DNA of 64,000 nucleotides from Acidithiobacillus sp. AMEEHan (GCF_030996345.1 NZ_CP118747.1:1610001-1674000); one strand, 5' to 3'. Numbered from the stretch's first letter, positions 25,386-35,323 are shown. Translations and numbers: made by a program. The notes: a model not told the origin generated them from the letters alone.

Positions 25386-28148
25386 TCAGGACGCCTCGGC
25401 AAAGTTGATCTGCAGTAGCTGTTGGATCTCGGGTTTGCAAGAACCACATTCGGTACCCGCACCACAGGCCCGCATCACCCCTTCCAGGGTACTCTCGCCA
25501 TTGGCGATGACTTGCACGATGGTCTTTTCGTCCACCCCCTTACAGGCGCAAATGCCGCGCGATCGTTGCCATGCCCCCAGATCTGCGGGTACGCGAGGTG
25601 CCAGCAGTGCCAGACGAAAGGGCTCCACATCCGTTCCATCCAGAAATAACTGACGTAACCAGTCCAAGGTTTGCAGGCCTCCCCACAGGCGTACTGCCGT
25701 CAACTGTCCATCCCGGATGCGCAAACGTTTGCTTACTGCATTCCGAGGGTCCTCATACAACAAGCTATCCGAACCCGATAACCCAAACTCCTCGTCCCAG
25801 CGTTGTGCCAGTGCGGTTGCCGGCGCCTGCTTTGCCGCTACGCGCAGCAGAATCGCTGGACCGCGCGCAGAAACAAGCGGCGTGATAGCCGCATAGGGGA
25901 ATTCTCGTGCGAGTGTGCGTAATCGTTTGGCTTCTTTTCCCTCGTTGTCCTCTAACAGCACTGCGGCCTCCCAAGGAAGGTCTGCAGCTTGCAGGCGCAC
26001 AGCGTTGTGTTTGAATTCCGGTTCCCCGGAATACGGATCAATTGCGGGGATCGTGACGTTATTGCATAGGGCGGCGGGCGCGTTGCGTGTGCCGAAATGC
26101 ATCGGCACAAACAGCAACCCACGTTGCAGAGTCTCATCAATGCGCAACCGATACAGTGCCTTGCCCCGTCGACTTTCAATTTGGACCAACTCGCCCTCGT
26201 TGACAGCAAACTGCTTGGCGTCACTGGGATGAATGTGCAAAAAGGCCTCTTCCGCGCTGGCAAAAAGACTCGCGACACGCCCACTGCGCGCCATGCTGTG
26301 CCATTGATCTCGCAAGCGGCCGGTCGTGAGGCGTAAGGGATAGCGCGCGTCAATTTCTTCCGCCACACCGAGGTGCTCCGGCGCATGGAATTGAGCGCGG
26401 CCACTCGCGGTGGGGAATATCCCGTCTTCGTAGAGCCGTTGCCGCCCCGTTTTTGCCCCGGCGGGGAAAGGCCATTGCTGAGGCCCCTGCTGGTCGAGGA
26501 TGGCAATGTCCAAGCCGCTGATGTCCAGATCGCGTCCGCTGGTACAGCGCCGATATTCTTGAAAAATGCTCGCCGTATCGCGAAAGGGGAACATGCGTGC
26601 CGCACGCTGGCGCCAGGATGGATCCCTTCGATCAGGCAGCGGTATACGCAATCGATCCAGGGCATCTCCGAGGGCATGGGCAAAATCACAAAAGATCTGC
26701 CAGTCGGGACGGGCAGAACCCGGGGCAGGCACAGCGGCCTGCAGATGGGAGATCCGCCGTTCAGAGTTGGTGACCAGCGCTTCGCGTTCTCCCCAACTAG
26801 CTGCGGGCAGTACCCAATCCGCAAAGGGCATGGTTTCCCCATCAAGATAGCTCTCTTGCAAAACGACCTGCTCGGCAGCCCGCAGTGCATGTTCAACCTG
26901 CTGCCGATCCGGGAGAGAAAGCACGGGGTTGGTGCAAGTAATCCAGATCGCTGCCAATTCTCCCTGTTCCAGAGCCTGATACATCGGTACAGCAGTAAGC
27001 CCAGGGGTAGGGTGCAGCGCGTCGATCCCCCAAAGTTCGGCGATAGCGGCCCGGTGCTCGGCATTGGCAACTTCTCGATGCCCCGGAAGGAGCGCCGGCA
27101 TACCCCCCGTCTCTCGACCACCCATGGCATTGGGCTGCCCAGTGAGACTGAGCGGACCCGCGCCGGCCCGTCCGATCTGCCCGGTTGCCAAATGCAGGTT
27201 GATCAGCGCCACATTGTTGTCGGTGCCATGGGCCGATTGATTCAGCCCCTGACACCACAGCGACAGCACTGTCGGCGAAGTGGCAAAGAGTTCCGTCGCC
27301 CGTTGCAGATCGGCTTCCGATATCTGACAGATCTCGGCAACCCGTTGTGGTGTATACTCCTGCACTCGCTGTTTGAGTTCTCCCCAGCCTTGGGTGTGGT
27401 TGCGGATAAAATCCTCGTCCAGCCAGTCATTCCAGATCAGCAGGTGCAGCATGCCGTGGAATAACGCTACGTCGGTGCCTGGCAGGATGGGCAGAAAGAG
27501 ATCGGCAATACTTGCCGTCGCGGTGCGCCGTGGATCAACGACGATGATGCGCAATTCTGGCCGTTTAGCCTTGGCCGCCTCGATGCGACGAAACAAAATG
27601 GGATGGGCATAGGCCACATTTGCCCCGACGATGAATAGACAATCCGTCTTTTCGAGATCGTCATAACAGCAGGGTACCGAGTCCATACCCAGACTACGTT
27701 TGTACCCCGTCACTGCAGAGGCCATACAGAGCCGAGAATTGGTGTCGATATGATTGGTACCGAGGAAACCCTTGGCCAGCTTGTTGGCAACGTAGTAGTC
27801 CTCCGTTGGCAACTGCCCGGACACATAAAAGGCGAGTGCCTGCGCTCCGCGATCACGATAGATTTCGGCCCAGCGCGTCGCAATCTGGGTCAGACTCTCC
27901 TCCCAGCTGCGCTGCTGCCATTGCTCGCCCCCCACCCGTTGCAGCGGAACAACTGCCCGACCCGGACCGTGCACGGTTTGCGCCAGGGTTATCCCTTTGC
28001 TGCACAATTGGCCGAAGTTGGCGGGGTGCTCCGGGTCACCCCGTACCCCGAGAACTTGCGTACCGTCATGCTCGATGAGAACCCCGCAACCGGTCCCACA
28101 GTAGGGGCAAACGGACTTGCTAAGCATCGTCGTAGTCAGCGCGCTCAT
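25386..28148 (-). CDS. nasA: Assimilatory nitrate reductase catalytic subunit with C-terminal 2Fe-2S domain
   Basis: 920 residues, cytosolic. It reduces nitrate to nitrite at a Mo-bis-MGD centre. The N-terminus has the 4Fe-4S cysteines 14, 17, 21 and 49 (SVCPYCGTGCGVLI; FGQLCSKG). Cofactor-binding motifs include YVSGQLPTEDYYVANKLAKG, SRLCMASAV (Mo-region Cys), LSLTGQPNAMGGRETGGMPA and LTTGRLRDQWHSM. A BFD-like domain ends the protein (ICACKGVDEKTI, GTECGSCKPEI) for electron entry. ATG 28148 overlaps the nirD stop. There is no signal peptide, as expected for Nas rather than Nap. Confidence 0.95.
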   Translation of the reverse strand: MSALTTTMLSKSVCPYCGTGCGVLIEHDGTQVLGVRGDPEHPANFGQLCSKGITLAQTVHGPGRAVVPLQRVGGEQWQQRSWEESLTQIATRWAEIYRDRGAQALAFYVSGQLPTEDYYVANKLAKGFLGTNHIDTNSRLCMASAVTGYKRSLGMDSVPCCYDDLEKTDCLFIVGANVAYAHPILFRRIEAAKAKRPELRIIVVDPRRTATASIADLFLPILPGTDVALFHGMLHLLIWNDWLDEDFIRNHTQGWGELKQRVQEYTPQRVAEICQISEADLQRATELFATSPTVLSLWCQGLNQSAHGTDNNVALINLHLATGQIGRAGAGPLSLTGQPNAMGGRETGGMPALLPGHREVANAEHRAAIAELWGIDALHPTPGLTAVPMYQALEQGELAAIWITCTNPVLSLPDRQQVEHALRAAEQVVLQESYLDGETMPFADWVLPAASWGEREALVTNSERRISHLQAAVPAPGSARPDWQIFCDFAHALGDALDRLRIPLPDRRDPSWRQRAARMFPFRDTASIFQEYRRCTSGRDLDISGLDIAILDQQGPQQWPFPAGAKTGRQRLYEDGIFPTASGRAQFHAPEHLGVAEEIDARYPLRLTTGRLRDQWHSMARSGRVASLFASAEEAFLHIHPSDAKQFAVNEGELVQIESRRGKALYRLRIDETLQRGLLFVPMHFGTRNAPAALCNNVTIPAIDPYSGEPEFKHNAVRLQAADLPWEAAVLLEDNEGKEAKRLRTLAREFPYAAITPLVSARGPAILLRVAAKQAPATALAQRWDEEFGLSGSDSLLYEDPRNAVSKRLRIRDGQLTAVRLWGGLQTLDWLRQLFLDGTDVEPFRLALLAPRVPADLGAWQRSRGICACKGVDEKTIVQVIANGESTLEGVMRACGAGTECGSCKPEIQQLLQINFAEAS

Positions 28149-28465
28149 GGCTGCGCTTCCGACAAGCCCAGCCAAATCTCCTCACCCTCCGTTTTCAGGG
28201 GAAAGGTCTTTACGCAGCCTTGATCGGGAGGCAGAGCTTCGCCACGCTCCAGATCGATCTGCCAGTTGTGTAGCGGACAGAACACTGTTTTGCCTGAGAC
28301 AAATCCCTCCGAAAGAGGGCCGCCACGATGCGGGCAACGATTGTGTACCGCAAACAGTTCTCCCTCCTCATTACGCAGCACGGCAATCTGCCCGGCGGGG
28401 GTGTCCACATAACGACCACCACCCAGAGGCACGTCACTTACCTTCCCCAGAGGAAACCAATCCAT
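28145..28465 (-). CDS. nirD: Nitrite reductase small subunit (Rieske type)
   Basis: 106 residues with a Rieske [2Fe-2S] site: NRCPHRGGPLSEG (C-x-H) and VFCPLHNWQIDL (C-x2-H), then ETEGEEIWL-like closing strands. Partner of NirB in NADH-dependent assimilatory nitrite reduction to ammonia. It starts 11 bp after nirB and its stop overlaps nasA by 4 bp, so the three are coupled. Confidence 0.92.
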   Translation of the reverse strand: MDWFPLGKVSDVPLGGGRYVDTPAGQIAVLRNEEGELFAVHNRCPHRGGPLSEGFVSGKTVFCPLHNWQIDLERGEALPPDQGCVKTFPLKTEGEEIWLGLSEAQP

Positions 28466-28476
28466 TTTTGCCCTCC

Positions 28477-30906
28477 TTAGGCCGAAATCCGGCGTAATGG
28501 CCCAGCGTGAATGTCCAGACGACCCGCGACCGCTTCCGCCCAGGGGTCCTTTTCTTGGGCAATGGCAAAGTCCAACGCCTGGGCTAGGGCCTTGCGCTGC
28601 TCCAGGTCATCGACGACCCGCGCTTTGATACGTTCCAGACCGACCCGCTCCACCCATGGCGCGGTACGTTCCAGGTACTGCGCATCCTCTCGATACATTT
28701 GCAAAAATGCTTTACTGATCTCGATAACCTCGGCCTCGGTCTTGACCTTGGTGAGCAAATCGGCGGCGCGCACCTTCATCCCGCCGTTGCCACCGACATA
28801 GATCTCCCAGCCAGAGTCCACCCCAATGACACCCACGTCCTTGATCGTGCTTTCGGCGCAGTTGCGTGGGCAGCCCGAGGCGGCGAGCTTGACTTTGTGG
28901 GGTGCCCACATGCGTTCCAAGTTTTTCTCGAGATCAATGGCAAGCTGGGTGCTGTCCTGTACTCCAAAACGACAAAATTCCTTGCCCACGCAGGATTTCA
29001 CCGTACGCAGTGCCTTGCCATAGGCGTGTCCGGAGGGCATATCGAGCTCTGCCCAAATGACCGGCAGTTTCTCCTTTGCAACGCCGAGCAAATCCAGGCG
29101 CTGTCCCCCGGTAAATTTGACCATGGGGACGGCATGACGCTCGGCAACTTCGGCAATGCGCTTCAATTCGGCTGGCGTAGTCACGCCGCCGTAAATGCGC
29201 GGAACGACCGAATAGGTTCCGTCCTTTTGGATATTGGCGTGGGCGCGCTCGTTGATGAATCGCGCCGAGGGATCATCTTTTCCCTCTGCTGGCCAAGCAG
29301 CACGCACATAGTAATTGACCGCCGGACGACAACTGGCACAACCACCAGGGTTACGCCAACCGAGAAAACGAAATGTTTCCCGAACAGATAGCAATTTTTC
29401 CTTACGAATGGCATCGCGCACTTCTTGATGAGTGTAGTCCGTGCAAGCGCAGATGGCTTTTTTTCGTGCGCTTCCGTCGTATACGCCACCGAGTGTGCTC
29501 ATCAATAATTGTTCGACGAGACCGGTGCAGGAGCCGCAGGAGGCACTTGCCTTGGTACATTTGCGCACCTCCTCGACGGTAAATAAGCCCTCCCGAATCG
29601 CATGCACGATTTGCCCTTTACTGACTCCATTGCAGCCACAGATCTCGGCACTATCGGGCAATCTAGCTGCTTGGCTGGCCCCGGAGTGTCCTGCGTCGCC
29701 CAAATGGGTTTCTCCAAAGAGAAGGTGGTCACGCATGGTGGAAATATCACTTTCTTGGCGCAGGTGTTCGAAAAGCCAGGGACCGATGCTGGTGTCGCCG
29801 TACAACAAAATCCCCTTGATTTTGCTGTTTTGTAATACCACCTTTTTGTAGATTCCTTGATGTGCATCGAGCAGGGTGAGTTCTTCCGTGTCTTCACCGC
29901 CCAAGAAGTCCCCGGCAGAAAACAGTTCAATCCCGGTGACCTTCAGCTTGGTGCTAGTGACGGAACCTTCATAGCGCATACGTCCATACTCGGCCAGATG
30001 GTTTGCAGCCACCTTGGCCTGCTCAAATAGCGGTGCGACTAAACCATAGGTCATTCCGCGGTGCTGGACACATTCCCCCACGGCATAGATGCGGGGATCG
30101 TAGGTCTGCAAGGTGTCACTGACCAAAATTCCCTGTTCGCAGGCGAGGCCAGCATCTTTTGCGAGGGCGATGCGCGGACGAATGCCCACGGTCATGACCA
30201 CGATTCGAGCGGGGATGCTGCTGCCGTCCTGGAACTGCAAACCCTCTACCCGGTCGGTACCCAGCACCGCAGCGCTTTCTCGCTCCAGTAAAAAGCGGAT
30301 GCCACGCGCCTCCATTGCCTGCTGCAGCATGGCTCCACCGCGAGCGTCGAGCTGCTTATCTAAAGGCCAGGCCCGTCGATGCACGACGGTTACCTGCATC
30401 CCCCGGGCATTCAAGCCATGGGCCACCTCCAAGCCGAGGAGGCCGGCGCCGATAATAACTGCTTCCCCGCCTTCTGCACTTACCTGGGTCAGCGCTTCCA
30501 CGTCACGCATGTCACGGTAACTGTAGACGCCGGGAAGATCCTTGCCGGGGATGGGCGCCAAGGCCGCTGCAGCGCCCGTGGCAATGAGAATCCGGTCATA
30601 CGGAACCGTTTCCCCCTGCTCGGTAATCACTTTGCGTCGGACCCGATCGATCTTCGCCACCGGACTGCCGGTGCGCAGGGTAATGCCGTGCTCGGCATAC
30701 CAGTCGTGGTCGTTGAGGATGGTTTCCTCCAGACGCATTTCGCCAGCGAGCACCGGGGTGAGCAAAATACGGTTGTAGTTGGGGTGCGGCTCGTCGCCAA
30801 AGACCGTGATTTCATATAGGTCTGGCGCCATCTTGAGCAACTCCTCGACGGTGCGAATTCCTGCCATGCCGTTGCCGATTACCACCAGGCGCGCTTTTTT
30901 TGCCAT
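28477..30906 (-). CDS. nirB: Nitrite reductase large subunit
   Basis: 809 residues. The order is FAD/NAD(P)H domain (RLVVIGNGMAGIRTVEELLK; IATGAAAALAPIPGKDLPGV), two BFD-like 2Fe-2S segments (EICGCNGVSKGQIVHAI; AICACTDYTHQEVRDAIRKE) and a siroheme/4Fe-4S sulfite-nitrite reductase half (SCVGKEFCRFGVQDSTQLAI; KLAASGCPRNCAESTIKDVG). The six-electron reduction makes ammonia in the cytosol. I choose ATG 30906 (MAKKARL), with GGAG ten bases before; ATG 30915 is also possible. First gene of a seven-gene operon, preceded by a leader terminator. Confidence 0.94.
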   Translation of the reverse strand: MAKKARLVVIGNGMAGIRTVEELLKMAPDLYEITVFGDEPHPNYNRILLTPVLAGEMRLEETILNDHDWYAEHGITLRTGSPVAKIDRVRRKVITEQGETVPYDRILIATGAAAALAPIPGKDLPGVYSYRDMRDVEALTQVSAEGGEAVIIGAGLLGLEVAHGLNARGMQVTVVHRRAWPLDKQLDARGGAMLQQAMEARGIRFLLERESAAVLGTDRVEGLQFQDGSSIPARIVVMTVGIRPRIALAKDAGLACEQGILVSDTLQTYDPRIYAVGECVQHRGMTYGLVAPLFEQAKVAANHLAEYGRMRYEGSVTSTKLKVTGIELFSAGDFLGGEDTEELTLLDAHQGIYKKVVLQNSKIKGILLYGDTSIGPWLFEHLRQESDISTMRDHLLFGETHLGDAGHSGASQAARLPDSAEICGCNGVSKGQIVHAIREGLFTVEEVRKCTKASASCGSCTGLVEQLLMSTLGGVYDGSARKKAICACTDYTHQEVRDAIRKEKLLSVRETFRFLGWRNPGGCASCRPAVNYYVRAAWPAEGKDDPSARFINERAHANIQKDGTYSVVPRIYGGVTTPAELKRIAEVAERHAVPMVKFTGGQRLDLLGVAKEKLPVIWAELDMPSGHAYGKALRTVKSCVGKEFCRFGVQDSTQLAIDLEKNLERMWAPHKVKLAASGCPRNCAESTIKDVGVIGVDSGWEIYVGGNGGMKVRAADLLTKVKTEAEVIEISKAFLQMYREDAQYLERTAPWVERVGLERIKARVVDDLEQRKALAQALDFAIAQEKDPWAEAVAGRLDIHAGPLRRISA

Positions 30907-30924
30907 GTTGCCCATTCTCCAAAG

Positions 30925-30964
30925 AAAAAAGGCGTAGCCAGCCGTAAATGCTGACGACGCCTTT
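30925..30964 (-). terminator. Leader terminator (attenuator) before nirB
   Basis: On the transcript, AAAGGCGT pairs with ACGCCTTT around an inner CAGC/GCTG stem, followed directly by a run of six T. It ends about 20 bases before the nirB start, so transcripts would normally end here unless antitermination occurs. NasT, the expected antiterminator, is encoded at the end of the same operon. A weak hairpin with arms CAATC and GATTG lies about 30 bases further upstream. Confidence 0.75.
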
Positions 30965-31129
30965 GCCGTTTCACATACCAACAATCAGATGGATTGCTTC
31001 AACTAATTCCCAGCAAATAACATGCCATTGTGTGATACTGTCATTTCAATGGGTTACAATCGTCCAGATAAGTCTGTTGCCGTATGACAGTGCAAGGCAT
31101 GGTGCAATCTGCACTATTATGGGGAGATT

Positions 31130-32374
31130 TTAGAATGCGGCATTCACAAAAACCCAGGCGCCTTCGGTGTTGACCCCGTAGTGACTGCTGCGGTAGTCGG
31201 CATATTGGACGCCAGCAGTCCAGTGGCGGGAAAAATGATGAATCGCCGACAGATCAACCTCGTGACCGTAGGATTCGCTTTGATAGGCACTACGAAAATC
31301 ATAGTAGGTGGCCTCTAGAGCCGTATCCAGAAGCTTCCCTTCAAGAGTGAAATAGAGGCTGCGCAGTCCTTGTTTGGGAGTGGTGAGAAACACTTCCGCC
31401 CAACCGTTGAAAGCATGCTTGGTAGCCAGGGGAGTCTGGAAGCCATAGCTACCGTTGTGATTGCTCCCCATCACCATGTAGTTGGCCAACAAACCTACTC
31501 CAGACCAGCGCAGGCCACTGCCAAGATGATAATACTGGGCATTGATCAGCGAGCTACCACCATCGTAGGGTAACTGCTTGGCATAGCTGGCGTCGTAAGG
31601 AATTTGCAGCTTTTCCGCAATCGGAACCACTCCCTGAAACCGCAGCCCGAGAGTCTGGCTATTGCATACCTGTGCATTGCCGACCAGAAAACACGCAGCG
31701 GCCCCCGGAATTGCGCTTTTCGCCTGATTCCCATACCAGTAGCCAAAGGCCTGAGCATGTAACAGTGACGAAGGTTGCCAGTGGGTTTCCGCGAGAAAGG
31801 TTTTACTCGGAAGATTTTCGTTGAGAATATTCTTGATGCGCCAAATGTACGCAGCGTAGGTGCCAAAGGCAGCAGTGGGGTTTTCCTGCAAGGAGACGGC
31901 ATCGAAGCTCTGCGGTGTTTGCCGGAAGCCGACGGCACCAACGAAGCGTTGGTCGTCCAGATTGATCTCCTGTCGACCTGCGCGCACCTGCAGGCCCGCC
32001 AGGCCGCGATATTGGAGGTAGGCTTGGTTGACGTTCACCTCCTCGGGGTCGGGAATCACTGCGTACGCAGTTTTGCCATTTACCAGGCTGTTGTAGTTAT
32101 TGAGGATCCCGGCTACGTCGATGAATTGGATATTGGCGCTGAAGCCTGCGATGGGCTTGCTCGCCAGTCCGAGTAATGTCTGCACCGTAAAGGCATTCGC
32201 ATCTCGCTTGCCCGCTTGCGACATATACTCGTAGCGGGGTCGTAGATTCAGGCTGACGGTACCCCCAGTGATTGCATTGGCAATCGGGTCGGCCCAGGCG
32301 ATGCCTTGCGGCAAGACAACGGCGGCGAGCACTGCGGCACTAAGAATAGAACGACGAATCGAGAAATTACGCAT
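31130..32374 (-). CDS. Outer-membrane porin of the alginate-export type
   Basis: 414 residues. Signal peptide (RSILSAAVLAAVVLPQGIAWA) then amphipathic beta strands ending in Phe (AWVFVNAAF), a standard outer-membrane barrel signature. RAGRQEINLDDQRFVGAVGF and TFLAETHWQPS resemble the alginate-export/OprD-like porin group often found beside nitrate transporters. It follows narK by 71 bp on the same strand, so the pair may bring nitrate across outer and inner membranes (inference). Confidence 0.8.
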   Translation of the reverse strand: MRNFSIRRSILSAAVLAAVVLPQGIAWADPIANAITGGTVSLNLRPRYEYMSQAGKRDANAFTVQTLLGLASKPIAGFSANIQFIDVAGILNNYNSLVNGKTAYAVIPDPEEVNVNQAYLQYRGLAGLQVRAGRQEINLDDQRFVGAVGFRQTPQSFDAVSLQENPTAAFGTYAAYIWRIKNILNENLPSKTFLAETHWQPSSLLHAQAFGYWYGNQAKSAIPGAAACFLVGNAQVCNSQTLGLRFQGVVPIAEKLQIPYDASYAKQLPYDGGSSLINAQYYHLGSGLRWSGVGLLANYMVMGSNHNGSYGFQTPLATKHAFNGWAEVFLTTPKQGLRSLYFTLEGKLLDTALEATYYDFRSAYQSESYGHEVDLSAIHHFSRHWTAGVQYADYRSSHYGVNTEGAWVFVNAAF

Positions 32375-32445
32375 AGCGAACTCCAGAGGGTAAAAGGGGG
32401 CCTGCAGCGGCAGTTATGCCGCTGCGGTAGCACTGCGAAAAGGGA

Positions 32446-33846
32446 TCAATCCACGGCGGCAGATACTTGCAGTTTTGCTTGAGGGTTCGCGTGTCCAGGC
32501 GTGGAATGAGCTTGAGACCAGGAAAGCCATTGCTTGCGCAAAAGAACAACCATGAGCAAGGCCGAAGCGCTGAGTCCAGCAAATACCCCAAACCCACCGT
32601 GATAGTTGCCCGTCTGCTCTTTGGCAATACCGAGAACTACTGGTAGATAGAATCCTCCAACGCCGCCGGCGGCACCGATAATGCCAGTCATCAGCCCCGT
32701 TTTTTCCGGCCAACGTAGAGGAACCAGTTGGAAGGTGGCGCCATTGCCTAGACCAAAAGCCGCGTAGAGCAGCAAAAGGAAGAAAATGCTTACGCCCAGC
32801 GTTGGGGTCCACAGAGCAAAGTTGGCATCAATGATGCAGATTGCTGCGAGGAAATACTGCAACGCTCGTGCCCCAGAAATCCGATCGGCGACGATTCCAC
32901 CAAAGGGGCGGAGGATGGCGCCGGTAAAGGCAAAGAGTCCCATCAGCATTCCCGCATCGACCTTGGGCAGGTGATACAGGCTCACCAGCAACAGGCTGAC
33001 GAAGGCGGACATGCCGACGAATCCACCAAAGGTGATGGCATACACTAGGATCAACGCCCAGGTATCGCGTTCACGCAGCACCAAGAAATAGCGACGGGGT
33101 AAGAACACGAGCGCCAGAAACAACCCGTAGATCGGCAGCATCAGTAGTGCTGCCTTCCCATGTAAGCCTAGCCAGCCGCGCGGGGTGGCCACTGCCAGAA
33201 ATGCCAGGCCTAAAAGCGTCAAGGCCCAACTCCACGCGGCGGGGGCTACTTTTCCCGTTTTTACGCTGCAATCTTTACCCCAGAACCAGAGGGTCAACGC
33301 CGCCAGCGCGAGCAAAGGCAGAACGGCAGCGGTTGCGTTGGTCCAGCCAAAATGGCCAGCCAACGGGGGAAAGAGAAAACCGTCGAGTACTGCACCAATA
33401 TTGCCGGCTGCGGCAATGCCGAGGACGGTACCCTGAATTTTTGGGGGATAGTTGCTGCCTGCCATCGGCAATGCGACGGCAAAACTCGCCCCTCCGACAC
33501 CCAATAAAATTCCCAGAATGATCAAGCTGTCATAGCCGAGAAGTCCGGGGTAGAGAGACAGAACCAAGGGTGGAATGGCGGAAAGAGCAACGCCGAGCAA
33601 CGCGAGTCGGCGTCCATCTGCCGCTTGATACAGATTACCAAAACCAATGCGCAAAATCGCCGCAGACAGCACGGGGATTGCAACCAGATAGCCCTGTTGC
33701 ATCGGAGAAAGGTGGAGGCTGTGGATCATATAGGGTGCCAAAGGACCATATAGCAGCCAAACCGTGAAGCCGGTATCAAAATAGAGGAAGCTAGCGAGCA
33801 AAGCGCGCCAATTGCCTGCGCGGAGTTGGGAGAGCAAGGATTGCAT
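32446..33846 (-). CDS. narK: Nitrate/nitrite transporter of the NarK/NasA MFS type
   Basis: 466 residues with 12 membrane helices. The nitrate-porter signatures are present: GGASFAVALPMAGSNYPPKI (NS motif region 1) and FQLVPLRWPEKTGLMTGIIG followed by AAGGVGGFYLPVVLG (region 2), with Arg residues in helices 2 and 8 (LRIGFGNLYQA; LRPFGGIVADR). Takes up nitrate for NasA. Its leader has a strong terminator hairpin 20-60 bases before the ATG, parallel to nirB. The gene symbol is generic; the assimilatory role is from context. Confidence 0.92.
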   Translation of the reverse strand: MQSLLSQLRAGNWRALLASFLYFDTGFTVWLLYGPLAPYMIHSLHLSPMQQGYLVAIPVLSAAILRIGFGNLYQAADGRRLALLGVALSAIPPLVLSLYPGLLGYDSLIILGILLGVGGASFAVALPMAGSNYPPKIQGTVLGIAAAGNIGAVLDGFLFPPLAGHFGWTNATAAVLPLLALAALTLWFWGKDCSVKTGKVAPAAWSWALTLLGLAFLAVATPRGWLGLHGKAALLMLPIYGLFLALVFLPRRYFLVLRERDTWALILVYAITFGGFVGMSAFVSLLLVSLYHLPKVDAGMLMGLFAFTGAILRPFGGIVADRISGARALQYFLAAICIIDANFALWTPTLGVSIFFLLLLYAAFGLGNGATFQLVPLRWPEKTGLMTGIIGAAGGVGGFYLPVVLGIAKEQTGNYHGGFGVFAGLSASALLMVVLLRKQWLSWSQAHSTPGHANPQAKLQVSAAVD

Positions 33847-33867
33847 TGTGGGCTCCTTCAGCAGTGG

Positions 33868-33910
33868 AAAAACAAGAAGGCGTTCCTGACCACGAATGGT
33901 CAGGAACGCC
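33868..33910 (-). terminator. Leader terminator (attenuator) before narK
   Basis: A 13-bp perfect stem, GGCGTTCCTGACC and GGTCAGGAACGCC, around a six-base loop, followed on the transcript by TTCTTGTTTTT. It lies about 20-65 bases ahead of the narK start. Second of three leader terminators in the nitrate region. Confidence 0.85.
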
Positions 33911-33922
33911 TTTGTTCCGCGT

Positions 33923-33944
33923 CATCACCCACCGTCGGGTGATG
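33923..33944 (-). promoter_or_regulatory. 8-bp stem with six-base loop upstream of the narK terminator
   Basis: CATCACCC and GGGTGATG enclose GACGGT on the transcript strand. ANTAR proteins bind paired stems with six-base loops just before a terminator, so position and loop size fit. The expected A at loop position 1 and G at position 4 are not both in place here (G1, A2, G4), so NasT binding is only a suggestion. Confidence 0.5.
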
Positions 33945-34097
33945 CTCTGGAGGGACTTTAGCAGAATCCGTGCCAACTACGAGTCTAGTGTAAATTCGTC
34001 TACTTATAAATTAAAAACAATTAGTTACAAAGACATACAGGACGGATAATAAACCAACGTAAAAGTCCAAACCACGCACTACCATAGTGCAATTGCA

Positions 34098-35303
34098 TTA
34101 TTTGGGGTCCCCATTATGGATCATGCCGAAATTCTGATCGCTAGAACCTAGCTGGCTGTCATCAAATATTTTCGTTGCTCCCATGACAATGTCCCGCTCC
34201 TGGCAAGTCAATCGCCAAGGCTGAGAGTGGAGCCCGATACCGGAATGCTCATCCATAGGAATCGGGGCGTCGATCGTTGCTGCGGCTTGCCGATACAGAT
34301 CTCCACGATACACTCGCTCGACCACGGATTGCGGCGAAATATGCGCTGGCCATTGGCCAGATAACCGCATCTGCTCTGCAATCCAATGTCCATGTTCCCG
34401 CCATGGGTATTGTGCCGCATAACGATGGAATACGTGCCTATCTGGATGCTGAGGTAAACCTGGTATGGCGCCACTCAATGCTGCAGCAACCGCGGCTTCC
34501 GGAACTTCTATTGCCCTCGCAATCCACGACGCGGCCTGTTGCCGTTGGGGTTCTAAGTCCAGCCAGCGGCCGGCAGCGAGTAGCGCCCGCAGAAGGGCTT
34601 GGTGCAGTTCTGGTTCCCGCGTGGCCCAGTCCTCGCGCACTGCGAGAACCTTTTCCATAACATTGTTCCAGAGAGCATAGCTGCTGATGATTGGCCTCCC
34701 AACGCCTTCCATCGCAGCAAGAGTGCCCCAAGGTTCACCGACACAAAAGGCATCGATTTCTCCATTGCGCAAGGCATTGACCATATAACGAGGCGGAACC
34801 ACGCCAATATCCACTTCGCGCTCCACATCAAGTCCAGCCGCACGTAACCAATGGCGCAACTGATAATGGTGGTTGGAAATCGGCGAAACCACGGCGAAGC
34901 GCAGGGGAAGTAGGGATGGATCCGAACGCAACAATCCGTGCAGAAGCACGCCAATCTTGCCGGGCTCATCCGTAGCATCCATCCCCATCTCCGTGAGGCG
35001 TTGCTGCAGGCGCGTGCTTACCGTGATGGTGTTTCCGTTCAGGGAGAGGACCATCCCCGTAATGACGGGGATTCTGGGCGAAGCAATACCGAGTGTCGCA
35101 GCCATTGGCAATGGTGCCAAGGCATGTGCTGCAACGAGATCACCAAAGAGAAGGTGGTCCCGCAGGCTTGCCCAGGAAGGCTCCCGTTGCAAGCGGACCC
35201 GCAATCCCTCGCGAGCAAACAGACCCAGCTCCTGCGCGACGAGCAAAGGGGCACTATCGACGAGGGCAACGTAGCCCAGGGAAATTTCGGCGTCATTACG
35301 CAT
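34098..35303 (-). CDS. nasS: NasS-type cytosolic nitrate sensor (NrtA-like)
   Basis: 401 residues starting at ATG 35303 (MRNDAEISLGYVALVDSAPL) with GGAGG upstream. The fold is that of nitrate/bicarbonate-binding proteins (NrtA/CmpA): LLVAQELGLFAREGLRVRLQ, REPSWASLRDHLLFGDLVAA, MVNALRNGEIDAFCVGEPWG. There is no signal peptide or lipobox and no ABC permease nearby, which argues against a transporter role. In known NasS/NasT pairs the apo-protein binds NasT and nitrate releases it. nasT is encoded 11 kb away in the nirB operon. Its own leader has a terminator. Confidence 0.85.
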   Translation of the reverse strand: MRNDAEISLGYVALVDSAPLLVAQELGLFAREGLRVRLQREPSWASLRDHLLFGDLVAAHALAPLPMAATLGIASPRIPVITGMVLSLNGNTITVSTRLQQRLTEMGMDATDEPGKIGVLLHGLLRSDPSLLPLRFAVVSPISNHHYQLRHWLRAAGLDVEREVDIGVVPPRYMVNALRNGEIDAFCVGEPWGTLAAMEGVGRPIISSYALWNNVMEKVLAVREDWATREPELHQALLRALLAAGRWLDLEPQRQQAASWIARAIEVPEAAVAAALSGAIPGLPQHPDRHVFHRYAAQYPWREHGHWIAEQMRLSGQWPAHISPQSVVERVYRGDLYRQAAATIDAPIPMDEHSGIGLHSQPWRLTCQERDIVMGATKIFDDSQLGSSDQNFGMIHNGDPK

Positions 35304-35323
35304 CCCGCGATCCTCCACAGCTC

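Noticed and set aside
34098-35303. ABC nitrate transporter binding protein (NrtA)
   Set aside because: No signal peptide, no lipobox, no permease or ATPase gene nearby. A cytosolic NasS sensor fits better with nasT present.
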